DNA of 64,000 nt from Lodderomyces elongisporus (taxonomy: Eukaryota; Ascomycota; Pichiomycetes; Serinales; Debaryomycetaceae): contig NC_083678.1 in the NCBI RefSeq assembly GCF_030384665.1, forward strand, positions 434,001-498,000, in the 5' to 3' direction. Under the pieces are notes generated by a model. It searched no databases. It had not been told where the DNA came from and saw only the letters and a program-made list of their open reading frames with translations. The translations under genes and the position numbers were made by a program. Position 1 is the stretch's first letter; each line of letters begins with the position of its first letter. Shown here in pieces: positions 1-10,353 of the stretch.

Positions 1-3000
1 GAAGAAAAGGGAATTTGCATGCTTGCACCAAGAGGCGAGTTTTCTGCACCATGACCAACAACTGGACATCTACTTGCAGACTCAACCAGAGAAGAACCAA
101 GTTGCCTAGTTGAGGGTAATTTTGTTTTTATTACCCCACCAGACTCGTCCCCATTTCCGCTTGAATGTCCACTTCCATGGCCAATTACTGGACACACTGC
201 TTGCATCCCATTGGCATTGCTATTATTGCCAGAAAACTCAGGTAATCCAGCATGCAATCTTGCATAGTTTTCATTCTTAATCAACATCAAATATAATTTC
301 CACAATTTGGAAAGTTTTGTAACCCTTTCTTGATGCAATAATGCCTTGCTAAGAAAACCTATTGCACAATCCACTTCATCTGATAATTTGCTAATGAATG
401 CCGTGGAGGTAATGAGACCAAGATCATTAGTTTTAACACTCTCACAAGTTTGCGATATTAAATTAGTAGTTTCCTGGTGCGATGAGGATCCATTATGCTG
501 AAATCTCAACATTAGTCCAACTACAAAATGGATCAGCCTCGTCAATGCTTCGGTCATGACTGAATACACATACTGTGAACGATAATATTGAGGATAATGA
601 TGGTGATGATGATGATGATTATCATCATCATTATCCGTGTTGCTCATCTTATTTAATCTTTGAAGCAATTGCATCAATCGAGTCAAAATATCTGGCGAGA
701 TATTTTGCATAATTGCAGTATCTGAGTTCTCTTCTCCCTGGAGCATTAGTATATATGTCATGAAATATCGCAAGTATTCAAGAATAATCTCAAGCTCAAA
801 TTTGCGCAGTTCATTACTTAGTCTATCAACGCCAAGGTCCTGTTTCCATGTTTGACATTGCTCTATTAAGCTTTCCAATTGGTACACTGTTAACCTGCTC
901 GAACCCAAATTCATGATTCCGCGACACAATGTACACGAGACACTTGCTATCAAATAGTGAACATGGAGTGTAACTATTAGCTCGCCTTCATTTGTTTTAC
1001 TACTCAAATATTTTAGATGATATTGTAACAGGTCAACTTGTTCAATTTTCTGAAAAATTCGTTTGAGTAAATTATCCAAATATTCAGAATGTTTGATTAA
1101 AGGAACAAAATTTAACGTTACCAAATTGCTCAATCTTACAATATTGACCCACAACCGACAAAAATGAATCTTGAGATCCTTCTTACGTTTCTTATACTGT
1201 GACTTTAGTTCCACCAATTCAGGATCTTTCCATAACTCTAACGAACCATCTAGTAATACATGTAGAAAATCAGTAAAGAGCGAGGTGAATGAACTTTTTG
1301 TATCCGAGATGCTTGAACCGGGCATTTTGTAATCATCAATTTCTCGGCTAAGCAAACTCAAGATCAAAGCACAATATGACAAACTCTTTTTGTTTTCTGT
1401 GTCATAAGAAGAGACAAAATCCTGCACCATATATAGTAAATGATTTTGCTTAACACCTAGTCCAAGTAAAGGAATTTCGTTGGGGAACACATCCTCAAAT
1501 TGTAAGCATAACTCCTTATCGGTACCATATTTTACCGAAAGCCGTAGATCATTTAATGTTTCTTCAATGATCAACACAAGCATGCAGAGATATACTCCCA
1601 TGGACTTGAGTTGGTAGTTTATGTCCTCCTCAACGCCTTGCGGCAAGTTAAAAACAACTTCATCATTAAAAGACTTTTTGAATACTGATTGCACATCAAA
1701 TCTATAAAACGATAATATGGCCTTGCTTTCAAAATTACTCTTGTAGTAGTAATCAAGTAAGAAATGGATTTGTTGGATATCCAATTTGGTGTCTCCTCTA
1801 GGTAATGTGAGCAAAGATTCCCACAAAGTAAGTAGTTTACCATGCAAATTAATTGGCTTTTTAATTCTGTAAAACTTGTTACTATTGTCGAGCGTTTCGT
1901 TCTTGTGAATTGGTTGAGGAGAAGGGTCCGATTTTGGTGTTGTTTTGTATGGGCTTGGTGTTAATGTTGGTTGTTCTTCGGACATGAAATTGAAATCGCA
2001 TTCAACTACAGGACACTTGTGAATGTCATCACTTGCAGCCGAGCCTGGAGTTCCAACTCCTCTAGGCGAAACGCCGTCACTCAAGTTTGAGGTCAGCGGC
2101 TGGAGGGAATACGTAAAGTCGACTTCATTGATTTTGTAATTAGATTTTTTAGTGTTACCAGCAAGCCTTTGCTTTTTCTGAAATACTGAATCCTCCTTCA
2201 TGACTGGTGTTAGCAAGGATGGTGATGTTAGCAGATGCAGATGTGACTGTGGAGGATGCGGTGAATGTAATGGATGTACTGGATTTGGTTGTTGCAAAGG
2301 TGTCAGCTGTCCCAGCTGTAGCTCCAGTTGCAGTTGCAGTTGCAGTTGCAGTTCCAGTTCCAGTTGCTGTATTTGAAGTTGTTGCCCTTGTTGTCCACTT
2401 TTGAGCATATTCATCTTATACACATGGTACATCTTTTGCAAGTTGGTTATTCGATACCAAAGTGTTGTCAATTGTGGATCCAATTTTATCAAATTAATCC
2501 ATGAATACATGTCAACGTATACTGATTTGGGAGTCAGTGTTGAGTTGGTAATAACATTAATGCCATAGTCGTTGGTGATTTCAATCTTGTTGGCCAAATA
2601 AGTACTTGCCAAAAGACTGATCTTGTTCAATATAGTGACTGATACTTGTCCAATCTGATGCAAGGATTGTTGCTTTGTTATGGCTTCTCTTGGTGATAAT
2701 TGTTGTACCACGGATAACTGTCGTTTCAAATCATCTATTTCCTTTCGCTGAGATGAGATGATTTTCTCAGTGTTAGCCTTGAGTTGTCTGTACTCTTCTG
2801 TCTGTTGTATCTTGACTGGTGCTATTGGTGCTATTGGTGCCATTGGTGCCATTGGTGTTGTTTGCGACGTTTGTGAAGTTTGACCTATTGATGCTCTTGG
2901 TGCAGCTGTTTCAGAATTGGCTCCATTACTTGAATTAGAGTTATTTCCTACTACTTTAGCTTCACCTTCTTTATTTGAGCTATTTGCAGCCTCGGCCCAT

Positions 3001-3347
3001 GGTGGTAATGCGTATGAGCACAAGTGGCCCACTGCATATTTGATACAATTACTGCATGCTGGTCGTTCTTTTGAACAATATATCTTTCTCTTGGAGCATT
3101 GTATGCAGCTTTTTGGAGTTCTATTACGTTGTCTTTTTGCTTTTGGTTTGGCCGGTTGCTTCATTACTGGACAGACCTTTGCGGAAGTCCCCTGGGAAGA
3201 CGAGGCGGGTGTGGTGGATGTGGTGGATGTGTTATTAGTATGAGGTGAAGCTGTTTCGATAGTATTTCCCGTAGTTGTTCCCATGGGTATTTGGTCAGAG
3301 TTATTGCCGGTTATATTTGATGTTCCTTCAATCTTCACGTCGGACAT
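1..3347 (-). CDS. HAP1: HAP1-like Zn(II)2Cys6 transcription factor (3' end cut by window edge)
   Basis: At least 1,115 codons, open to the left edge, so the C-terminus is missing. The start ATG (3345-3347) is the first after an in-frame TAA about 40 nt upstream. A zinc cluster lies at residues about 81-110 (C-x2-C-x6-C-x5-C-x2-C-x8-C, codons 3018-3107), preceded by a basic stretch and followed by HLCSYALPPWAEA, closely like yeast Hap1 HLCHYMEQTWAEE. A short coiled coil follows (about 2690-2810), then a segment with DPQLTTLW resembling the Hap1 DPYLKLLW region, a Q/L/E-rich tract (about 2300-2395) and a regulatory-type middle region. Cys-Pro-Val motifs lie at 3168-3173, 2010-2015, 189-194 and 63-68; in Hap1 such motifs mediate heme response. 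Known for the family: nuclear activator/repressor of oxygen, sterol and respiration genes. In Candida the homologue is, from memory, called ZCF20. Family assignment is firm; heme binding is inferred. Confidence 0.85.
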   Translation of the reverse strand, partial: MSDVKIEGTSNITGNNSDQIPMGTTTGNTIETASPHTNNTSTTSTTPASSSQGTSAKVCPVMKQPAKPKAKRQRNRTPKSCIQCSKRKIYCSKERPACSNCIKYAVGHLCSYALPPWAEAANSSNKEGEAKVVGNNSNSSNGANSETAAPRASIGQTSQTSQTTPMAPMAPIAPIAPVKIQQTEEYRQLKANTEKIISSQRKEIDDLKRQLSVVQQLSPREAITKQQSLHQIGQVSVTILNKISLLASTYLANKIEITNDYGINVITNSTLTPKSVYVDMYSWINLIKLDPQLTTLWYRITNLQKMYHVYKMNMLKSGQQGQQLQIQQLELELQLQLQLQLELQLGQLTPLQQPNPVHPLHSPHPPQSHLHLLTSPSLLTPVMKEDSVFQKKQRLAGNTKKSNYKINEVDFTYSLQPLTSNLSDGVSPRGVGTPGSAASDDIHKCPVVECDFNFMSEEQPTLTPSPYKTTPKSDPSPQPIHKNETLDNSNKFYRIKKPINLHGKLLTLWESLLTLPRGDTKLDIQQIHFLLDYYYKSNFESKAILSFYRFDVQSVFKKSFNDEVVFNLPQGVEEDINYQLKSMGVYLCMLVLIIEETLNDLRLSVKYGTDKELCLQFEDVFPNEIPLLGLGVKQNHLLYMVQDFVSSYDTENKKSLSYCALILSLLSREIDDYKMPGSSISDTKSSFTSLFTDFLHVLLDGSLELWKDPELVELKSQYKKRKKDLKIHFCRLWVNIVRLSNLVTLNFVPLIKHSEYLDNLLKRIFQKIEQVDLLQYHLKYLSSKTNEGELIVTLHVHYLIASVSCTLCRGIMNLGSSRLTVYQLESLIEQCQTWKQDLGVDRLSNELRKFELEIILEYLRYFMTYILMLQGEENSDTAIMQNISPDILTRLMQLLQRLNKMSNTDNDDDNHHHHHHHYPQYYRSQYVYSVMTEALTRLIHFVVGLMLRFQHNGSSSHQETTNLISQTCESVKTNDLGLITSTAFISKLSDEVDCAIGFLSKALLHQERVTKLSKLWKLYLMLIKNENYARLHAGLPEFSGNNSNANGMQAVCPVIGHGSGHSSGNGDESGGVIKTKLPSTRQLGSSLVESASRCPVVGHGAENSPLGASMQIPFS

Positions 3348-3896
3348 CAGTGGAGATACGACTTGAGGTTCTTGTTTCGCTTTGATTTACCAATGTTTCA
3401 AAAGGTTCTGTTTGCTATTTTTATCGTTATAGTTATTATTGAGTTGCCGAAAGATCTCCAATGGGCTGATGCAATGGTAGATAGCTAGGTATGTACAGAA
3501 ATAAATCAACTTAATGATTCAGCAATTTCTTTTTTCAAAGGAAAAAAAAATGGTAAAATAAGCGTTATAATTGTTAATGAGGACTCACAGATTCTGTTTT
3601 ATAATTGGGGCTTCCTCTGTGTATACTAATGATTAATAATCTTTTAAATACCTTCAAAGTATAGTTTTTTAAAAAGAATTGTTTGTGCAGTTTTAGTAAT
3701 GGTTAATCGGTGGGCTGATTAGCGTTCTAGCTAGATGTGCTACTATCCTGTTTGCCTTTTGCCTTTTGCCTTTTGCCTCCTTTTCGTTCCTCCTCTTCCT
3801 CTAACTTTTGTATTCTTTTATTGTGTTGTTGCTTTAGTAGGCGTTATGAACTTTCAAAAGTACACTTTTGATGGTTTTAATAGTTTGATCTGGTGT

Positions 3897-3985
3897 GCGC
3901 TTCTCTCTCTCTTTCTCTCTTTCTCTCTTCTTCTCTCTCTTTCTCTCTTTCTCTCTTTCTCTCTTCTCTTCTCTCTTCTCTCTAT
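3897..3985. repeat. CT-rich microsatellite
   Basis: Irregular CTCTTT/CTCTCT repeats on the plus strand (pyrimidine tract). Frames read through it give S/L/F-rich or R/E/K-rich strings, which are not treated as genes. Confidence 0.8.
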
Positions 3986-4989
3986 TGTCTCTTCTTTTGT
4001 TTCTTATTTTTCCTCCCCACAAGCAAACCTTGTTTTGTCTTTTTCTATTCTTCTCTTTGTCTATTTGGCAATTCCGTTTTTTAAATAGTGGATATGCTCT
4101 AGATTTGTTTCTTGTCTTTCTTTTTCTTTTTCTTGTTTATTTTTGTTTTTCGATTTTAAGTTTTGCGTTTTTTTTTGTTCTTTAGTTCCAACACGTTCTG
4201 GTTCTCAGAATATGATATAATCTTTATTGTTCAGTTGAAGGATTGTAAGAAGGTGGGAAGGGTGAATAGTTTAGTGACCAAGGAGTAGAAATGTAAAAGG
4301 TTTAAAAGAAACTTTGTTGATGTGACGGTACACTTGCAAATGCAAAAAATTAAAAAAAAAAAAAAGATTAAAAAACAACTCCAAAAAAAAAAAGAAAAAA
4401 AAAAAGAAAGCTTTACAACTTTGATGTAATTTGAAAACCGAGATTGGGAAATATGGGATAAAGAAAAGAAGTGTATTAGATATGAATACTTTCCATTACC
4501 ATTAGTAATACGGCGAAGGCAAGGAAAGTGCCAAATTTTCAAAAATTAATAAAAAATCAACTATAAGAATTAAAAACACGGAGAAGAAAAAGGGAAAAAC
4601 GTGCAAATTGAAAAATAAATAAAAAATAAATAAAAAATAATCAAAAAATATACACAAATCTATTTGAAATGTTTCATAGACATACAGTCTGTTTTACCTT
4701 TTTGAGTCGGTATTGTTAATAGTCAAACAAGATCCTTAATTAGTAATAACATCAGTGACGAGTAGAATTGTTTATTGTCACAATGCAAGTCAGAGGCTTC
4801 ACACAAAAACTTTGTACTGTTTTCTCTCTTTCTCTCTGTCTCTTTATATACATATATATATATGCTTTGCGCTACATTATCTATTCGATCTACATACTAT
4901 GTGAATTATTATACACAAACATACACCTACAAATTTCAGTATTCAAAAGATAAAAACTAACTCCTACCTTTACCGTCCGCCCCCCTTAG

Positions 4990-5010
4990 CCCCCCCCCCC
5001 CCCCCCCCCC
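4990..5010. repeat. Homopolymer run of 21 C
   Basis: Uninterrupted C run on the plus strand in otherwise AT-rich DNA; the longest of four such runs of 14 or more in the window. Confidence 0.9.
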
Positions 5011-5623
5011 ATTAATTCCATTTCGTAAAGAGATATATCAATACTGCTACATCATATACATTGACCAAAGCTTTTGTCTTTTTTTTCTGGCCTAAACACC
5101 AAAATGACGTAGTAGTAACGGAAAATTACAGAAACAGTACAAGAGGGGTTTACGGGTATTGACGTTTTCTTCTACAAATCCGTCTCTCTCTCTCTCTATT
5201 TGATACAAAAACACCATATTTAATACTGTCGATCTGGTGATACAACAAATGCGGCAATTTCCTTTCGATTGAATATACAAACCAAACCTCTTGCTTGTAG
5301 CTGCAACTTTGTTCTCAATTCCTTAAATACAAGTACGTTATCGGAGTGTCACTAAACCAGCATTAGCCGATGCATATGTAAATGTAAATGTAAATGTTTG
5401 TGAATATTTTCTTCTTTGCAAATTGAAAGAACTAACAAATTCTACAAACCCATTTTCCTCATCTTGAGGTTTGTCAATCTTTTTATTTTTTTAAAAATTT
5501 TTTAGTAAAAAACTGAAAAAATTAAATTTTGCGGCAACACCGATATCTCCGTGATGGTGTTTATTTCACAATGCAATTTTGTTTTTTTTTGAGCTACAGT
5601 TGACAATTGGCAACTAAAGCAAT

Positions 5624-5692
5624 AGATAGATATATAGATAGATAGATGGATATATAGATAGATATATAAACAGATAGATGGATAGACATATG
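5624..5692. repeat. GATA/GATATA microsatellite
   Basis: Degenerate tandem copies of AGAT and ATAT units. It could present several GATA-factor-like cores, but it looks like slippage-derived repeat DNA. Confidence 0.75.
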
Positions 5693-6421
5693 CGTTATAA
5701 GGACAGCTTTAGAAAGATTGGGGAAAAAAACGGAAAATTTTCATAAATTACAAAGTGATTGTAAAGGGGTTCCGAAATCGTTCCGATAAGTCATTGCGTA
5801 ATGTAGTCGCCAGTTTTACCGAATTAAATGAACAAAAGGACGAAAGGAAGAAAACAAAAAAAAATACAAATTCAAAGTAATGTGATACTCGCAGGTCGGT
5901 ATATTGGCACATTGGCATGTTGACGATAGCATTCAACCTTTCATTGTCTTGCAAAAAAGGACATTCACATAAACACCTATATATGTATATATATATATAT
6001 ATTTGAATGTCTAAGAACATACATAGACGCTTGCAATTACCTGAACGGGAGGGTTAGTTTCAACTTTAAAATAATTAACAACACAACGAGCCTATGAAGC
6101 AAATAGGTGAAATGAATGTGAATTTTTTTTGTCTTTATCTGTCTATGATCTAGATTCAATTTTCACTTTAGCTATAATATTCGTAAACAATTTATATACA
6201 TAACCGTGTATATTGATGAATATGCCCATGTATATAACCATGTACATGATAGTTCAACTTTGGCAACGAAACATTGGAAATATCATGCATATATCTTGAC
6301 GTAATGGAACCAAGAATTACATTGGACACTGAAGCTCATACTTGCAAAGGTTATGTATTTTTTATTACATCATCTGGCAAAAATAAATCTTTCAATCTAC
6401 TTCTACATGTACAGTTCTTGT

Positions 6422-6427
6422 CACGTG
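6422..6427. promoter_or_regulatory. CACGTG E-box, candidate Cbf1 site
   Basis: Perfect CACGTG about 490 bp upstream of the SMD3 start. Cbf1 and related bHLH factors bind this palindrome in Candida species; use at this site is inferred. Confidence 0.4.
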
Positions 6428-6915
6428 ATAAAAAATGTTGATAAGTATTAACTGTTTGGTTTTCTTAATTTTTTTTTTCTTTATTATTATCATTATTCTG
6501 CAACAATTTTTAAAATCAGTTACATAGAGCATGATATTTTAGAAATCTTATGGTTATCAATTACTGAATATAGCTAGTTAAACAATTCGTAATAGTGGTG
6601 TGATGATGTTGAAGTGTTGTTTGTTTGGAAGATAATACTGCTACTCGAGAGTACAGGTATGCAAAACATACTGACTGGTAGTGCGACATAGTACAAGTAT
6701 TTGCAAATACACCAGGAAAAACAAAAGTAAGAACTAACAGACAGAAAAAAAAAAAAAGGAAAAGAGAGGAAAAGAAAGAGAGTATGGAAAAACATCACCA
6801 AATACACTCCAAAATTTTAAACATGGCAAAGAGAGCATTTGCAACCAACTCTTTGACTACTTTTCACTTCATCTTTATACCAACATTCAAACTAATCAAA
6901 TAGTACTCACAGCAA

Positions 6916-7236
6916 ATGTCGGCCGGTATTCCAGTACGGCTTCTCAATGAAGCACAAGGCCATATTGTCTCAATCGAAGTAAACAATGGCGATGTATACC
7001 GAGGTAAATTGCTCGAAAACGAAGATAACATGAACTCATCCTTATACGATGTCACAATTACAAATGGGAAAAACGGCTCTGTTAAGCACATGGAACAAGT
7101 ATTTATTAGAGGCAGCATGATACGATTTATAAGCGTGCCTGATATATTAAGAAATGCACCAATGTTTCATATGAAACCTGGTGACAAACCAAAACCACCA
7201 ATAAGAGGACCCCCACCAAAGAGGAAGAAATATTAA
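6916..7236 (+). CDS. SMD3: Small nuclear ribonucleoprotein Sm D3
   Basis: 106-residue Sm-fold protein. Sm1 spans about residues 8-45 (GHIVSIEVNNGDVYRGKL, then ENEDNMN) and Sm2 contains IRGSMIRF, followed by VPDILRNAP as in yeast and human SmD3. The tail is basic and proline-rich (PPPKRKKY). Known role: one of seven Sm proteins forming the ring on U1, U2, U4 and U5 snRNAs for nuclear pre-mRNA splicing. Length fits the family and no intron is needed. The start ATG gives the canonical short N-terminus. Its 3' end faces GLR1 across about 610 bp. Confidence 0.95.
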   Translation: MSAGIPVRLLNEAQGHIVSIEVNNGDVYRGKLLENEDNMNSSLYDVTITNGKNGSVKHMEQVFIRGSMIRFISVPDILRNAPMFHMKPGDKPKPPIRGPPPKRKKY

Positions 7237-7699
7237 GATTACACGAAATGTTTTGCAACAGTGTGCTTAACCAAATTTACTCCTGAGTTTTTCTTGTTTT
7301 TTTTTGTTAACTAATTGGATCAAGTTAAAAGATAAAGAGTAAATCTCGAGAAAAGTGAACTTGAGTGCTGATTCTAGTATCTCGAATCAAGAAGAATGCG
7401 AGAAAACCGTATCAAATTATCAGAAGGAATTTGACGTCATAATACTTGCTAAAGCATGTAATAATAGAAATAAATGCTAAATCCATTCAATCTTGCTATG
7501 AGTCAGATCAAAATTATAAAAAACGGACGATAATAGGAGAAAAGAAAATACAGAATGTTCAACAAAATAACAAGAAAAAGAACAGAAAAGAAAATGAAAA
7601 GGATAAACCATAGGTCAAATCGCGTCTACTAGTTTATTCATCGACTTAGAGAAATGTGTTTATACATCTATAAAGCAACAAAATAACACACACATACAC

Positions 7700-7730
<31 letters not shown>

Positions 7731-7847
7731 TAAACAAACATACCCACTTTTGTTTATATTACAAAAGAAATGTCTGCGCCGTTTCCTCTTTTTCCTTTAC
7801 TCCATTGCCTCTCCCTCTATTATTATCTTTTAAACTTCCAACATAGA
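7237..7847. other. Convergent intergenic region SMD3 / GLR1
   Basis: No gene seen. A CA/ACACAT dinucleotide-type tract lies at about 7683-7738. The region presumably holds both 3' UTRs. Confidence 0.6.
7683..7738. repeat. (CA)n / ACACAT microsatellite
   Basis: Alternating CA with interspersed CATACA units on the plus strand, between the two convergent gene ends. Confidence 0.8.
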
Positions 7848-9407
7848 TTAGGTCATGGTAACCAACTCCTCGGCTGAGGTTGGATGGATAGCAACACAGC
7901 TATCGAAATCTTTCTTTGTAGCACCCATCTTAATGGCAACACCAAAGCCTTGCAAAATCTCAGAACTATTGTCTCCAACCAAATGCAAACCAACAATCTT
8001 CTCTTCTGGACCATGAGTCACAATTCTATAAACTGTAGGGCTCTTATCCTTTTGGTCTTCCATCATGGCATAGTACATCGCCGTGAACTTGGAGTTGTAC
8101 ACCTTGATGTTATCCTTACCGTATTTCTCAATTGCTTGTGCGGTAGACAATCCAATCGATCCACACTCTGGGTGTGAAAACACAGCAGATGGGATATTGT
8201 TATAGTCCAAATGGTCATCTTTGAATTGCTCACCACCAAACAACCTATTGGATAATTTACGACCGGCTGCAATAGCGACGGGCGTCAATTCAACTTTACC
8301 AACAACGTCACCAAGAGAAAAGATCTTGGGGTTGGCAGTGACTTGATACTCATCTGCCTCAATTTGTTGGTGACCGTTAACCTTAACGCCAACCAAGTCC
8401 AATCCAATGTCAACCAATGATTTTCTACCAACGGTCCAGATCAATTCATCAGCTTCAATAGTGTCGTCATTGACCAATGTTATCTTCTTCTTTCCGTTGC
8501 TAGCTTGCTCTACTTTCTTCACACCCGAGTTTTTAATAATGTTAATGCCCAAATTGTCCAGGTAATAATCGGTGATGGTGTCTTGAATGATTTCGTCAAA
8601 TGCACGCAAGACTTTGTCTCTTCTTATAATAAAATCAACTTCAGATCCTAAGCCATTAAACACACCAGAAAATTCAACACCAATATACCCAGCACCAACA
8701 ATAGCCACCTTCTTTGGCTGTTGTTTCAATTCAAAAAATCCGTCTGAAGTTATACCCAATTCTGCACCTTCGATATTAGGTGGAATGATGGCAGTACCTC
8801 CGGTGGCGATCAATACCTTGTCACTGCTGAAAACCAATTTCTCATCCTTCTTGTAATCTTTGTTGGCATCCAAAAAGGGCAATTGTTGATCTCCACTCAA
8901 TGTAACTTCAACGTCGGCATTGGAATTGATGAATTTTGCAAAACCAAATGCAAAATCAACACCCTCTTTTTTCAAGTTATTGGCATAAATGCCATTTAAT
9001 CTTGTGACGTATGCATCTCTCTTGGTCTTGAATTCACCCCAGTTGAAATCTCCATATTTAACGTGTTCTTCTTGTTTATCCAATTTGTATGGGAATAAAT
9101 CAGCCTTTTTGTGTGCAAGATCGGAGGCATACCACATGACTTTTTTGGGGACACATCCAACATTGACACAAGTACCACCAAGCTTGTTAAAGTTTGATTC
9201 AATAAGTAACACCTTGGCTCCGTACTTGGCTGCACGACGTGCACTAGCAACACCTCCGGATCCTCCTCCAATGACCAAGTAGTCGAAATTCTTTAATGGT
9301 TTAGCGTTTGATGTGATAGGGGCCATTGTTAAAGATGAAGATGATAATTGTCTGCTTAACTGAAATAGTCTATTTGTCGTTTGATGAAACAAAGGTTTAC
9401 TTGTCAT
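7848..9407 (-). CDS. GLR1: Glutathione reductase (NADPH)
   Basis: Reduces GSSG to GSH with NADPH and FAD. From the chosen start (ATG 9405-9407) the protein is 519 residues: FAD dinucleotide fold [10 protein letters not shown] near residues 43-52, redox-active disulfide [13 protein letters not shown] (C80 and C85), NADPH fold with GAGYIG, and the C-terminal HPTSAEE carrying the catalytic histidine. The first ~27 residues are basic and S/T-rich with no acids (mitochondrial presequence-like). A second ATG at 9324-9326 (residue 28) gives a 492-residue form with the usual cytosolic N-terminus, so dual targeting by two starts, as in S. cerevisiae, is likely. The frame stays open upstream to an ATG at 9536, but that adds a hydrophobic repeat-derived leader and is not preferred. 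A Yap1-type site lies upstream. Confidence 0.95.
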   Translation of the reverse strand: MTSKPLFHQTTNRLFQLSRQLSSSSLTMAPITSNAKPLKNFDYLVIGGGSGGVASARRAAKYGAKVLLIESNFNKLGGTCVNVGCVPKKVMWYASDLAHKKADLFPYKLDKQEEHVKYGDFNWGEFKTKRDAYVTRLNGIYANNLKKEGVDFAFGFAKFINSNADVEVTLSGDQQLPFLDANKDYKKDEKLVFSSDKVLIATGGTAIIPPNIEGAELGITSDGFFELKQQPKKVAIVGAGYIGVEFSGVFNGLGSEVDFIIRRDKVLRAFDEIIQDTITDYYLDNLGINIIKNSGVKKVEQASNGKKKITLVNDDTIEADELIWTVGRKSLVDIGLDLVGVKVNGHQQIEADEYQVTANPKIFSLGDVVGKVELTPVAIAAGRKLSNRLFGGEQFKDDHLDYNNIPSAVFSHPECGSIGLSTAQAIEKYGKDNIKVYNSKFTAMYYAMMEDQKDKSPTVYRIVTHGPEEKIVGLHLVGDNSSEILQGFGVAIKMGATKKDFDSCVAIHPTSAEELVTMT

Positions 9408-9583
9408 AATCCAAGAAGGAAAAGTAAACAAAAAAAAGGGGGGGAAAGTAAAAGATGAAAGGAAGGGAAAGAGATGGAAGGAGAAAGAGATGGAAGGAGA
9501 AAGTGTAGGAACACAATGCAATTTGCTTAGAATCAATCAGAAAAGCAATCACGAAAGCAATAGAATTTACTTTTAACCGGGGG

Positions 9584-9640
9584 AGAGAGAGAATAGAGAG
9601 AGAGAGAGAGAGAAAATAGAGAGAGAGCGAGAAAAAAAAT
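9584..9640. repeat. GA-rich microsatellite
   Basis: GAGAGA repeats interrupted by AATA, about 180-230 bp upstream of the GLR1 start codon. Confidence 0.8.
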
Positions 9641-9715
9641 ATATATGTATGTAGAAATAATAATCTATGAGAGCGTGTCTATACTCTAGATTTTTTTATG
9701 ACCCACATGACTTGC

Positions 9716-9722
9716 TTACTAA
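9716..9722. promoter_or_regulatory. TTACTAA, candidate Yap1/Cap1 response element
   Basis: Perfect match to the TTA(C/G)TAA Yap1 element, about 310 bp upstream of GLR1. GLR1 is a known Yap1/Cap1 oxidative-stress target in yeasts. The site is palindromic apart from its centre, so strand is not informative. Function is inferred. Confidence 0.55.
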
Positions 9723-10353
9723 CCATTCTGCGCGCAATTACACGTTGTCATAGTAGAAGCAGAATAAAGTCTATCCATCACACTAAACTACGGCGAGGCT
9801 AGATTCTAATCTTGCTTTGAAATCGACAACAGAAGGTGGTTGAGATTAACCACAATAATCAGTGCAATGGCGTGATACGAAATAAGAAGAAAGATAAAAA
9901 ATTAAAAAGCAAGAACCAAGAAACAAGAAACAAGAATTAACTATAACTACAAATATACTGATAGTGCTTGACAAAATGTGTATTTTTTTTCTGCTTAAAG
10001 TAAATGAAAAAAAAAGAAAGCCTGAAAGAATCGAAAAGAAATAAGTTAGAAGTTCGCCGAACTTGAAAATCCCGAGAACCGCATTTCCTATTCTAGAACG
10101 CCACATTTTCATAGTTGAAAAAACAAAAAACTAAAAACAGAGAAAGAAAAGAGGCAAAAGAGGCAAAAAAAAGAGAGAAGTCTTGTACAACGTCCACATA
10201 CAAAGCAGATATAGGAAACTAGAACTACGACCCAAATTGTAGAGCTTTCAATCTATAATGTATTCAGCACGTAAAACTTCAAATATATATGTATATATAT
10301 ATATCGATTTCATTTTTTTTTTCTGCAACCTTTACCCTCGTTATTCCCCGCAC

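Larger units (their letters stand above)
3348..6915. other. Long shared divergent promoter region, HAP1 / SMD3
   Basis: This 3.6-kb stretch separates two divergent starts. It holds a CT-rich tract (about 3897-3985), an A-rich block (4345-4405), a run of 21 C (4990-5010), GATA/GATATA repeats (5624-5692), a TA tract (about 5980-6004) and one CACGTG palindrome. Open frames inside are short and low in complexity; no RNA gene was recognised. Long upstream regions are common for yeast transcription-factor genes. Confidence 0.6.
9408..10353. other. GLR1 upstream region
   Basis: This region lies between the GLR1 start and the 3' end of the next minus-strand gene. It carries a GA-rich tract (about 9584-9640), a TTACTAA element and A-rich stretches. 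No gene recognised. Confidence 0.6.

Noticed and set aside
3735..4185. Overlapping plus-strand frames rich in Leu/Ser/Phe
   Set aside because: Direct translations of a CTCTTT microsatellite.
9408..9536. 43-residue extension of GLR1 from an upstream ATG
   Set aside because: Hydrophobic Phe/Ser/Pro leader encoded by a purine-rich repeat; the next ATG gives a normal presequence.
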